A DNA stretch of 64,000 bases from CAZVLQ01 sp964628185 (GTDB lineage: Bacteria > Pseudomonadota > Zetaproteobacteria > Mariprofundales > Mariprofundaceae): contig CAZVLQ010000001.1 of assembly GCA_964628185.1 (NCBI GenBank), forward strand, positions 119,905 through 183,904. Direction: 5' to 3'. Of the stretch, positions 43,876-51,305 are shown one piece after another. The position numbers and the translations under genes are program-made. The stretch's first letter is position 1. Every line of letters begins with the position of its first letter. The notes under the pieces are model-generated. The model had not been told where the DNA came from and did not search any database. It saw nothing but the letters and a program-made list of their open reading frames with translations.

Positions 43876-45129
43876 ATGAGCAAGAGTATTGTACGGGCGC
43901 TGAAGTGCCGGGAATGCGGTCAGGAGTATGATGTCGCCCCCGTGCATGTGTGCGAGTTCTGCTTCGGGCCGCTGGAAGTCGTGTACGATTACGAAAAGCT
44001 GGCGGGAAAATTCACCCGCGAGCTGATTGAATCGCGTCCGCAGACCATGTGGCGCTACAGGGAACTGCTGCCGGTGGACAGCGAGCCGACGGTGGGCGTT
44101 CAGAACGGCTTCACGCCGCTTGTGCGCGCACGTAACCTGGAAAAGGCGCTCGGCGTATCCGAATTGTATGTAAAAAACGATTCCGTGTGCTACCCGACAC
44201 TGTCGTTTAAGGATCGCGTCGTATCCGTGGCGCTGTCCAGGGCGGTGGAATTCGGTTTTACAACCGTCGCCTGTGCTTCTACCGGTAATCTGGCCGGGTC
44301 AGTGGCCGCCAATGCCGCTGCGGCCGGATTGAAATCCTATGTGTTTATACCGCATGACCTGGAACAGGGCAAGGTGCTTGGGGCGGCCGTGTATGGTGCC
44401 TGCGTGGTGGGTATTAAAGGCAACTATGATGACGTGAATCGCCTGTGTTCGGAAATTGCCGGCAAGTACGAGTGGGCCTTTGTCAATGTGAATGTGCGCC
44501 CCTTTTATGCCGAGGGTTCAAAATCCCTGAGCTACGAGGTGATGGAGCAGCTTGGCTGGCGCGCACCGCAGCATGTGGTGGTGCCGATGGCATCCGGTTC
44601 ACTGTGCACCAAAATCCACAAGGCCATCAGGGAATTTATTCAGCTTGGACTGGTGGAAGATGTCAATACAAGGATGTATGGCGCCCAGGCCACGGGATGT
44701 TCGCCGATTGCCAGATCGGTGAAGGAAGGCAGCGACCTGATTCGCCCGGTCAGGCCGGACACCATTGCCAAATCACTTGCCATCGGCAATCCGGCGGACG
44801 GCTATTACGCCAACCGGGTGATCCGGGATACCGGGGGCTGGGCCGAGGATGTGTCCGATGAGGAAATCGTCGCCGCCATGCGGTTGCTGGCCGAAACGGA
44901 AGGCATCTTTACTGAAACCGCCGGTGGCGTCACGCTGGGCGTCGCGAAGAAACTGATTGAGCAGGGGCGTATTCCAGGGGACGAGTCCATTGTATTGTGC
45001 ATTACAGGCAACGGTCTGAAGACCCAGGAGGCGATTCTCGGCAAGGTGTCCACGCCGCGTATTATCGGCCCGAGCCTGGATGAATTCGATGCCCTGGCCA
45101 GGGCCGATGAAGCCCGGTTGGCGGCCTAA
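43876..45129 (+). CDS. thrC: Threonine synthase-family PLP enzyme under SAM control
   Basis: 417 residues. N-terminal zinc ribbon C11/C14 (CREC) and C26/C29 (CEFC), then the fold II PLP domain with the Schiff-base lysine K112 in PTLSFKDR. The phosphate-binding loop is ASTGNLAGSVAANAAAAG and the MASGSLCTKIHKAI glycine-rich segment follows. By family it converts O-phosphohomoserine to threonine. The context argues for a further or different job: it is the first gene after a SAM-I riboswitch and is followed by a sulfur carrier, a NIL protein and a cysteine synthase. Use of O-phosphohomoserine with a protein thiocarboxylate to give homocysteine is a hypothesis. GGAG seven bases before ATG. Confidence 0.88.
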   Translation: MSKSIVRALKCRECGQEYDVAPVHVCEFCFGPLEVVYDYEKLAGKFTRELIESRPQTMWRYRELLPVDSEPTVGVQNGFTPLVRARNLEKALGVSELYVKNDSVCYPTLSFKDRVVSVALSRAVEFGFTTVACASTGNLAGSVAANAAAAGLKSYVFIPHDLEQGKVLGAAVYGACVVGIKGNYDDVNRLCSEIAGKYEWAFVNVNVRPFYAEGSKSLSYEVMEQLGWRAPQHVVVPMASGSLCTKIHKAIREFIQLGLVEDVNTRMYGAQATGCSPIARSVKEGSDLIRPVRPDTIAKSLAIGNPADGYYANRVIRDTGGWAEDVSDEEIVAAMRLLAETEGIFTETAGGVTLGVAKKLIEQGRIPGDESIVLCITGNGLKTQEAILGKVSTPRIIGPSLDEFDALARADEARLAA

Positions 45130-45180
45130 GGATCAGGGATCAGAAGTCAGGAGCCGGGTATTTTGAACCCTGACCCCTGG
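45130..45180. repeat. Short repeats between thrC and the sulfur-carrier gene
   Basis: GGATCAGGGATCAGAAGTCAGG followed by ACCCTGACCCC; same low-complexity class as other gaps in this window. Confidence 0.4.
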
Positions 45181-45208
45181 AGCAGTTACAAATAACAGGA
45201 GTGATGAC

Positions 45209-45490
45209 ATGAGTGTGACCGTACGTATTCCAACCCCGCTGCGCAAACTGACCGGCGGCGCCGATGAAGTCGCTGTTGAAGCAGCCAGCGTGGGAGAAAT
45301 GATCGACAGTCTTGAAGCCGCGCATGCGGGTCTGAAGGAACGTCTGTGCGAGGAATCCGGAGAAATCCGCCGATTTGTGAACATTTACGTGAATGATGAA
45401 GACGTGCGCTTTCTGCAGGGCAGGGATACAGCGCTGGTGGACGGAGATCAGGTATCTATCGTTCCGGCCATTGCGGGTGGCGAGGTTTGA
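45209..45490 (+). CDS. ThiS/MoaD-type beta-grasp sulfur carrier with GG-EV tail
   Basis: 93 residues, ubiquitin-like beta-grasp: SVTVRIPTPLRKLTGGADEV, the helix VGEMIDSLEAAHAGLKERLCEE, FVNIYVNDEDVRFLQG and the C-terminal VSIVPAIAGG. It resembles the CysO/HcyS/MoaD group that carries sulfur as a C-terminal thiocarboxylate. The diglycine is at residues 90-91 but two residues, Glu-Val, follow, so a peptidase must trim it before activation, as described for CysO-like and HcyS-like carriers. AGGAG precedes ATG 45209. The stop overlaps the next gene (TTGA). Confidence 0.9.
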   Translation: MSVTVRIPTPLRKLTGGADEVAVEAASVGEMIDSLEAAHAGLKERLCEESGEIRRFVNIYVNDEDVRFLQGRDTALVDGDQVSIVPAIAGGEV

Positions 45491-45726
45491 AACAGCGCGT
45501 TTATCTGACCTTTTCCAGGGAAAACGTGCGCGAGCCGATCATCTGGAAACTGGGGCGGAAGTTTGATGTCGTGACCAACATCCGGACGGCGGAGGTCAAA
45601 CAGGATATGGGTCTGGTCGGCCTCGAACTGGAGGGAGCGCAGGCTACCGTCGAGGAAGCACTGCGCTGGTTGAAGTCCCGGGGCGTCCAGGTCGATCCCA
45701 TAGAACAGAGCGTCATCGAAGGTTAA
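45487..45726 (+). CDS. Stand-alone NIL domain protein
   Basis: 79 residues, one NIL domain (the ACT-like fold found at the C-terminus of the methionine ABC ATPase MetN). VYLTFSRENVREPIIWKLGRKFDVVTNIRTAEVKQDMGLVGLELEG and EEALRWLKSRGVQVDPIEQSV fit the pattern. In MetN this domain binds methionine. Alone it may sense methionine or a thiol metabolite for the operon enzymes, or help sulfur transfer as NIL-ferredoxin proteins do in some anaerobes. The start is TTG overlapping the carrier stop; the last carrier codons GGCGAGG form its ribosome binding site. Confidence 0.85.
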   Translation: MKQRVYLTFSRENVREPIIWKLGRKFDVVTNIRTAEVKQDMGLVGLELEGAQATVEEALRWLKSRGVQVDPIEQSVIEG

Positions 45727-45799
45727 CCATAACGGGCACGTCTTTGTGGTCATGGCGCAAGTTTTGTTGTAATATACAGTTGAATTGTTGTTGTTAGAG

Positions 45800-45805
45800 T
45801 ATAAT
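45800..45805 (+). promoter_or_regulatory. Possible internal -10 element before cysK
   Basis: A perfect TATAAT lies 21 bp before the cysK ATG inside an AT-rich 99 bp gap that contrasts with the surrounding sequence. No convincing -35 box, so an activator-dependent or secondary promoter is only suggested. Confidence 0.3.
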
Positions 45806-45825
45806 TACGTATTGAGAGGTGTGGA

Positions 45826-46758
45826 ATGAGCATATTCAACAATATCGCCGAAACCGTAGGGCATACGCCGCTGGTTCGACTGCGGCGTATGAGCACCGGC
45901 TTACCCGCGGAAATCCTGCTGAAACTGGAATTTTTCAATCCGCTGAATTCGGTCAAGGATCGCATTGGTCTGGCTATGATCGAGGCTGCCGAGGCCGATG
46001 GTAAATTGCGGGAAAGGGGGGTTATCGTGGAGCCAACCAGTGGCAATACGGGTATTGCCCTGGCCTTTGTCGCCCGTGCCAAGGGCTATCGTTGCATTCT
46101 GACCATGCCCGAGTCCATGAGTCTGGAGCGGCGCAAACTACTGAAGCTGCTGGGCGCCGAGCTGGCATTGACGCCGGCGGAGAACGGCATGAAGGGCGCC
46201 ATCGAGAAGGCGGCCGCCATTGTTTCCACAACCGACGGCGCCTTTATGCCCCAGCAGTTCGACAATCCGGCCAACCCGGAAATCCACCGCCGCACTACGG
46301 CGGAGGAGATATGGAAAGATACGGACGGAAACGTGGATGCGATCGTCGCCGGCGTCGGGACAGGCGGTACGATTACCGGAGTGGCCGAAGTCATCAAGTC
46401 GCGCAATCCGGCTTTTCGTGCCATCGCCGTGGAACCGGCGGACTCGCCCGTGATTTCCGGTGGCAAGCCCGGCCCACATAAAATCCAGGGGATCGGAGCG
46501 GGCTTTATCCCGAAGAATTTGAATGTGGGTATTCTGGACGGGGTGGAACAGGTCAGTAATGAGGATGCGCTGGAGACGGCGCGCCGGCTGGCCGACACGG
46601 AAGGCATTGCCGGCGGTATTTCCTCCGGTGCGGCCGTGGCGGCGGCGCTGCGGGTGGCCGCACGTGCGGACATGAAGGGCAAGCGTATTGTCGCGGTCAT
46701 CCCCTCCATGGCCGAGCGTTACATCTCCACCGACCTGTTCAAAGGTATTGAGGTGTGA
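45826..46758 (+). CDS. cysK: Cysteine synthase (CysK/CysM family)
   Basis: 310 residues. PLP lysine K44 in NPLNSVKDRIG, asparagine loop PTSGNTGIALAFVA, phosphate-binding GVGTGGTITG, and the C-terminal GISSGAAVAAAL serine contact. Classical CysK uses O-acetylserine and sulfide. Next to a sulfur carrier and an E1 enzyme, a CysM-like use of protein thiocarboxylate (as M. tuberculosis CysM with CysO) is a real alternative that sequence alone does not settle. It ends with a non-canonical DLFKGIEV rather than the CysE-binding isoleucine of enteric CysK. Confidence 0.9.
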   Translation: MSIFNNIAETVGHTPLVRLRRMSTGLPAEILLKLEFFNPLNSVKDRIGLAMIEAAEADGKLRERGVIVEPTSGNTGIALAFVARAKGYRCILTMPESMSLERRKLLKLLGAELALTPAENGMKGAIEKAAAIVSTTDGAFMPQQFDNPANPEIHRRTTAEEIWKDTDGNVDAIVAGVGTGGTITGVAEVIKSRNPAFRAIAVEPADSPVISGGKPGPHKIQGIGAGFIPKNLNVGILDGVEQVSNEDALETARRLADTEGIAGGISSGAAVAAALRVAARADMKGKRIVAVIPSMAERYISTDLFKGIEV

Positions 46759-46774
46759 AAAGCGGTGATTGCTA

Positions 46775-46852
46775 GAACAAGTAATCAGTAGGCAGTTTAC
46801 TGATAACTGATAACTGATAACTGGTTACTGAGGACTGAGGCGTAAGGAGTGA
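46775..46852. repeat. Short tandem repeats before the moeB-like gene
   Basis: Successive TGATAAC units (GATAACTGATAACTGATAACTGG) with flanking AGTAATCAGTAGGCAGT; occupies almost the whole gap between cysK and the E1 gene. Confidence 0.6.
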
Positions 46853-46855
46853 AGA

Positions 46856-47674
46856 GTGATAGATTTTACCGAAGAGCAGATCGAACGCTATTCGCGCCAT
46901 ATTATCCTGCCGGAAGTTGGCGGCGAAGGGCAGTCAAGGCTGCTGGAATCCAGCGTGTTCATGATTGGTGCCGGGGGCCTGGGCTCTCCGGTGGCCTATT
47001 ATCTGGCGGCAGCCGGCGTGGGCACGATCGGTATCGCCGATGCCGATAATGTCGATCTGTCCAATCTGCAACGGCAGATTATTCATAATCAGGATCGCGT
47101 GGGCATGCCCAAGGTTGAGAGTGCCAGGGAAACCATTCAGGCCCTGAATCCGGATGTGAATGTTATCACCTACACCGAGCGTGTAACCGAGGATAATGTG
47201 CGCGGTATCATCCGCGATTACGACCTGGTCGTGGATGGCTGTGACAACTTTCCGACCCGTTTTCTGGTTAACGATGCCTGTTTTTTCGAGAAAAAAACGC
47301 TGGTTTCCGGTGCAATGTTCCGTTTTGAAGGACAGGTGACCACCTTCAAGCCGCATGTGCACGGGGAAGGACCGTGCTACCGCTGCCTGTATCCTGAACC
47401 GCCACCGGCGGGCCTGGTGCCAAGCTGTTCTGAAGCGGGCATCCTGGGTGCGCTGGCCGGTGCGGTGGGAACCATTCAGGCAATTGAGGTGATCAAGGAA
47501 CTGCTTGGCGTCGGCGATTCCCTGTCCGGAACACTGATGACCTTTGACGCCCTGCGCATGGATTGGAGAAAGCTGAAATTACGCAAGGATCCGGCCTGTC
47601 CGCTATGTGGCGAGGAAGCCACCATCAGTAACCTGATCACCTATGAAGAGGCATGCGAGTTACGTGCTGTCTAG
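46856..47674 (+). CDS. moeB: MoeB/ThiF-type E1 sulfur-carrier adenylyltransferase
   Basis: 272 residues. N-terminal RYSRHIILPEVGGEGQSRL is the MoeB/ThiF hallmark. The nucleotide loop is GAGGLGS (38-44), followed by the acidic ADADNVDLSNLQRQ and VVDGCDNFPTR. Zinc ligands are C174/C177 (CYRC) and C248/C251 (CPLC). C191 (VPSCSEAGI) is the position of the conserved cysteine. It should adenylate the GG terminus of the carrier encoded two genes upstream. There is no rhodanese domain, so the sulfur donor must be separate. GTG start with AAGGAG upstream. Confidence 0.92.
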   Translation: MIDFTEEQIERYSRHIILPEVGGEGQSRLLESSVFMIGAGGLGSPVAYYLAAAGVGTIGIADADNVDLSNLQRQIIHNQDRVGMPKVESARETIQALNPDVNVITYTERVTEDNVRGIIRDYDLVVDGCDNFPTRFLVNDACFFEKKTLVSGAMFRFEGQVTTFKPHVHGEGPCYRCLYPEPPPAGLVPSCSEAGILGALAGAVGTIQAIEVIKELLGVGDSLSGTLMTFDALRMDWRKLKLRKDPACPLCGEEATISNLITYEEACELRAV

Positions 47675-47675
47675 G

Positions 47676-47699
47676 CCGGACTATTCATAAATAGTCCGG
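47676..47699. repeat. Perfect palindrome CCGGACTATT-CATA-AATAGTCCGG
   Basis: Ten-base arms with a four-base loop between the E1 and sulfite reductase genes. The core CTATTCATAAAT is shared with the edge of the dispersed double-hairpin repeat (near 30192-30204), and GAATAGTCCGG also occurs near 822-832. No T-run, so termination is unlikely. Confidence 0.5.
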
Positions 47700-47732
47700 G
47701 CTAGGGCAGGTCCATGATTAAAGGAGATTATT

Positions 47733-50075
47733 ATGTCGGCTATTGAACCTGTTGATTTTGCAAAAGAAAGCGACATCGATGAATATGAGGCCGGGCTGAC
47801 GGCGTATCTTTCCGGGCGCATGCCGGAAGAGCGTTTTACGCCGTTTCGCCTGCAGATGGGGGTGTACGGGCAGCGCCAGGACGGCGTGCAGATGGTGCGC
47901 ATGAAATTGCCGGGCGGCCGCCTGATGCCGGCGCAGCTGGATGTGATCGCGGATATTGTCGATCAGTATGCCGGCGCGCTTGATACGGCGAAGCTTGTGC
48001 ATATCACGACCAGGCAGGATTTACAGGCGCATTTTGTCCTTCTTGGGGATACGCCGGCCATTTTGCGCAAGCTGGCCGATGTGGGCGTCACTACGCGCGA
48101 GGCCTGCGGCAATACCGTGCGCAACGTCACCTCCTGCTTTCTGTCCGGCGTATGTCCGTCCGAGCATGCCAATGTCAATGTGCATGCGCGGCGTTTTGCC
48201 GATTTTTATCTGCGGCACCCGCTCACGCAGCAGTTTCCGCGCAAGTTCAAGGTGGCCTTTTCGGGTTGCGCCACGGATTGCGCCCTGTCCGGCATGCACG
48301 ATATCGGTTTTATCGCCAGAACGGTAGATGGCAGACGCGGTTTCGAGGTCTGGGCGGCGGGCGGACTTTCCTCGCAGCCGGTTTCGGCTATCAAGCTGGA
48401 GAATTTTATTGAGGAGAAGGATCTGCTGCTCGTTGGCGAGGCCCTGATGCGTATCCATTTCAGATATTCGGACCGCAAGCATCGGGCGCGAGCCCGGATG
48501 AAATATGTGATGATGAAACTGGGTCCTGAAGCCTTTATCGACTTGTACCGCAAGGAGCGGGCGGCGGTGGAAAAGACGCATATTGCCGACTCGGGCTACC
48601 CCGAGGCCGGCTGGCGCGAGCCCACCGGCGTCTTTCCGTTCCATGGTGATCCGGTGGTGGATCAGCATGATGGCAAGAAAGCCCTGCTGCTCAATCTGTT
48701 TCGTGGCGATCTGACGCCGGTGCAGTGCCATGCCGTGGCGGCAGCCGCGCGGGCGGGCGGCAGTGACGAGATTCGCACTACGCCCGAGCAGGGAATGGTG
48801 ATCATCGGTGTTGCGGTGGCGGAAGTGGAACGCGCCACATCCATCCTGAAGGCGGCGGATATACAAACTGAGCATGCGCGCGGCCTGTCGGATGTGGTGG
48901 CTTGTCCCGGCGTGGAATCCTGCCGCCTGGCCATTACCAATTCCTACGGCCTGGCGGAAACAATCAAGCCGGAACTGGACCGGATGAAAGCGGAAAATCC
49001 CGATCTGGCCGGCTTGCAGGTCAAGATTTCCGGCTGTCAGCACGCCTGTGGCCAGCATCATATTGCCGATCTCGGCTTCCACGGTCTGGCCAAGAAGATT
49101 GCCGCCAGGGCCGTGCCGCACTATCAACTGCATGTCGGTGGTTCGGGCAGGGCGGGTGCGGCTTTTGGTTTTGTCAGCAATCCGGTGCCCGCCAAGCGCG
49201 CGCCGGAAGCGGGGGTTGCCGTACTTAACGCCTATCGGTTCGGCCGGAATACGGATGAAAATATACACCACTGGGCTGCCCGTATCGGCAAGGAAGGCAT
49301 CAACGCCATCCTGACGCCGTTTGCCGGCGAGGAAGGTGAGGTTGAAGGCCTGATGTATGACTGGAGCGAAAATCAGCCGTTTTCCACCAAGGACAACAAA
49401 CCGGGCGAATGCGCCGCGGCCGTGGTCGGTATCACGGATGCGCTGGTGGTCGAGGCGCAGTATGAACTCAGGGTCGGCAACGCCCATCTTGATTCACAGT
49501 TCTGGCCGGAGGCCATGGATGGCTACAGGCAGGCGGCCATTACCGCCGCCCGCGCTTTTCTCGTGCCCTATGGTGAAATACCGGAGGAGGACAGCCAGGT
49601 GTTTCCCCTGCTGACGCGTCTGTGCGCCGAAGATCAGGATGTAAGCGCCGCCTTAAATCCGGTGGTGGCTGCCCTGATGGGCGTGAATATCACCGACCCG
49701 GCGCCGGGTGTGACCCGCCTGCGCGATGCGGTTTCCTCTCTTGTCGTGCTGGCGGCCGGCCGCTTCGCGCCGGTGCCGAAGGATCAGGCCGTGCCGGCCG
49801 CGGCCCCTACGGTTGATGCGTCCAACCGGGAGGAGGGAACGGGTGCGGGCGTGCCCCAGCTTGACCTGTCCGGCGTTGCCTGCCCGATGAACTTTGTAAA
49901 AACCAAGCTGAAGCTGGAGGCCCTGCCTCCGGGTGCGCAACTGGAAGTCATTCTGGATGATGGCGAACCGATCGGAAACGTGCCCAAATCACTGGAGGAG
50001 CAGGGGCACAGGGTACTGAAGCAGGAACGCATTTCAGACGGGCAGTGGAAAATTCTGGTGGAGCGATCCGGATAG
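47733..50075 (+). CDS. Siroheme sulfite (nitrite) reductase fused to a C-terminal TusA domain
   Basis: 780 residues. The siroheme reductase core (about 25-530) has two homologous halves. HITTRQDLQAHF contains siroheme-contact residues. The catalytic second half has the 4Fe-4S/siroheme ligands C391, C397, C435 and C439 (CPGVESC ... GCQHACG). The first half also shows C135-x5-C141 and C179-x3-C183. A helical segment (about 540-640) links to a TusA-like domain (709-780) with LDLSGVACPMNFVKTKL (C717) and DDGEPIGNVPKSLEEQGH. In this operon, sulfite reduction to sulfide is the likely role; TusA may accept the product sulfur. It lacks a flavin domain, so a ferredoxin-type donor is expected. AAAGGAGA precedes ATG 47733. 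Confidence 0.9.
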   Translation: MSAIEPVDFAKESDIDEYEAGLTAYLSGRMPEERFTPFRLQMGVYGQRQDGVQMVRMKLPGGRLMPAQLDVIADIVDQYAGALDTAKLVHITTRQDLQAHFVLLGDTPAILRKLADVGVTTREACGNTVRNVTSCFLSGVCPSEHANVNVHARRFADFYLRHPLTQQFPRKFKVAFSGCATDCALSGMHDIGFIARTVDGRRGFEVWAAGGLSSQPVSAIKLENFIEEKDLLLVGEALMRIHFRYSDRKHRARARMKYVMMKLGPEAFIDLYRKERAAVEKTHIADSGYPEAGWREPTGVFPFHGDPVVDQHDGKKALLLNLFRGDLTPVQCHAVAAAARAGGSDEIRTTPEQGMVIIGVAVAEVERATSILKAADIQTEHARGLSDVVACPGVESCRLAITNSYGLAETIKPELDRMKAENPDLAGLQVKISGCQHACGQHHIADLGFHGLAKKIAARAVPHYQLHVGGSGRAGAAFGFVSNPVPAKRAPEAGVAVLNAYRFGRNTDENIHHWAARIGKEGINAILTPFAGEEGEVEGLMYDWSENQPFSTKDNKPGECAAAVVGITDALVVEAQYELRVGNAHLDSQFWPEAMDGYRQAAITAARAFLVPYGEIPEEDSQVFPLLTRLCAEDQDVSAALNPVVAALMGVNITDPAPGVTRLRDAVSSLVVLAAGRFAPVPKDQAVPAAAPTVDASNREEGTGAGVPQLDLSGVACPMNFVKTKLKLEALPPGAQLEVILDDGEPIGNVPKSLEEQGHRVLKQERISDGQWKILVERSG

Positions 50076-50089
50076 GAAATACTGAAGCT

Positions 50090-51304
50090 ATGGCCATATT
50101 TGATAACTCCGGACGCACCAAGCTGGCACTGGTGACGTATGGCGTCTCACTGCGGGACGGGTTGCCGCATGCCTCACGCTGGATTTCGCAGGCCAATGCC
50201 GTGGAAACGGTGCTGGACCTGCGCCTTCCGAGCGGCCATTTCGCGACCGTACCCGTGGGGCAGCCCTTCACCGAAAACAGCCCGATCGCATTGCATGCCG
50301 CCAACGGAAAATCGTGGCTCGCGTACCGGCATGAAACCATGCCGGTCAGGCTGCTTCCGGCGCCATCATACTATCATCGGACGACGCGCGCGGGTGCGCG
50401 CATGGGCAGTTTTTCATCACTGCACGACAAGCTGCTGATTCTTCATCCCCTTCTGGGCTGCGGTTTTTTTGCCCGTGAGGGCCAGGCATGCAGCTATTGC
50501 CAGTATGACTCCATGCTCAATGATGCCATTCCGCCGCTGCGCGATCCGCTGGAACTGGTGGAAGTGGTGCGTGCGGCGCTGGCGGAGCGCGAAGTGGACA
50601 CCGTGTATCTTTACAACGGTCATGTCCCCGGCGAACAGGCCGGACTGGACCGGCTGATGCCGCTTGTCTCCCTGCTGCGCCGGCATCTGGGGCACCGGCA
50701 GATCGCCCTGGAAACGGTAGCACCGCGTGATACATCCATGATTGATGATCTTTATGCCGCAGGCCTGGACGTGTTCATCTGCAATCTGGAGCTTTTCGAT
50801 GAGGAACGCTTTGCCTCGGTTTGTCCCGGCAAGCAGGCTGAGGGTGGGCAGGAGGCAATCTGGCGCGCACTTGCGCATGCCAGGTCCGTATTTCGTGAGG
50901 GCGCTGTCGTCAGTCATCTGATCGTTGGTCTCGAGTCCCTGGAGTCCACCATTTCAGGCATGGAGGCGCTGATCACACACGGTGTCGTGCCGCTGCTGAT
51001 CCCCTTTCGCCCTCTGCCGGGCACACCGCTGGAACATGCGCCCGTGCCGGATATTGATGAATCCGAGCAAGTGTTTCTGGCGCTGTATGACGTACTGGCG
51101 GCCTCCGGCCTGCCGACGCATCGGTTGCGGGATATGGGTCGCGTGCTGACGCCGATGGAAAGCCGGGCTCTGGTCGGGTGCGAGGTTTCTCTGCATGAGC
51201 GCCTGACGCTCAGTCCCGTAGGGCGCAAGCTGGGCGGCTGGCTGGATGCATTGCGGCGCAGCCTGCGCGTCCAGTACGCGGATGCGGATGGAAAACGGGA
51301 ATAG
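50090..51304 (+). CDS. Radical SAM-like protein with CX9CX2C motif, unknown function
   Basis: 404 residues. An N-terminal domain of about 115 residues that I do not recognise (RWISQANAVETVLDLRLPSGHFATVPV). The cluster motif follows: C124-x9-C134-x2-C137 (GCGFFAREGQACSYCQYD), and then a BioB/HmdB-like barrel with VDTVYLYNGH, IALETVAP, GLDVFICNLELFDEERF, SHLIVGLES and LIPFRPLPGTP. The usual radical SAM spacing is CX3CX2C, so this is unusual, but the CSYC end with an aromatic residue fits. The gene sits between the reductase-TusA fusion and the transporter; 14 bp separate it from the reductase stop. An earlier in-frame GTG at 50045 would overlap the reductase. Confidence 0.72.
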   Translation: MAIFDNSGRTKLALVTYGVSLRDGLPHASRWISQANAVETVLDLRLPSGHFATVPVGQPFTENSPIALHAANGKSWLAYRHETMPVRLLPAPSYYHRTTRAGARMGSFSSLHDKLLILHPLLGCGFFAREGQACSYCQYDSMLNDAIPPLRDPLELVEVVRAALAEREVDTVYLYNGHVPGEQAGLDRLMPLVSLLRRHLGHRQIALETVAPRDTSMIDDLYAAGLDVFICNLELFDEERFASVCPGKQAEGGQEAIWRALAHARSVFREGAVVSHLIVGLESLESTISGMEALITHGVVPLLIPFRPLPGTPLEHAPVPDIDESEQVFLALYDVLAASGLPTHRLRDMGRVLTPMESRALVGCEVSLHERLTLSPVGRKLGGWLDALRRSLRVQYADADGKRE

Positions 51305-51305
51305 A

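Noticed and set aside
43603..43947. A 114-codon minus-strand frame across the riboswitch region
   Set aside because: It runs over the aptamer and terminator, whose structure explains the sequence, and has no family resemblance.
46775..46852. Possible CRISPR array
   Set aside because: Units are 7-8 bp, continuous and degenerate, without spacers or cas genes.
48021..49487. A 488-codon open frame on the minus strand inside the sulfite reductase gene
   Set aside because: Shadow of a real high-GC gene; no recognisable motifs and no ribosome binding site.
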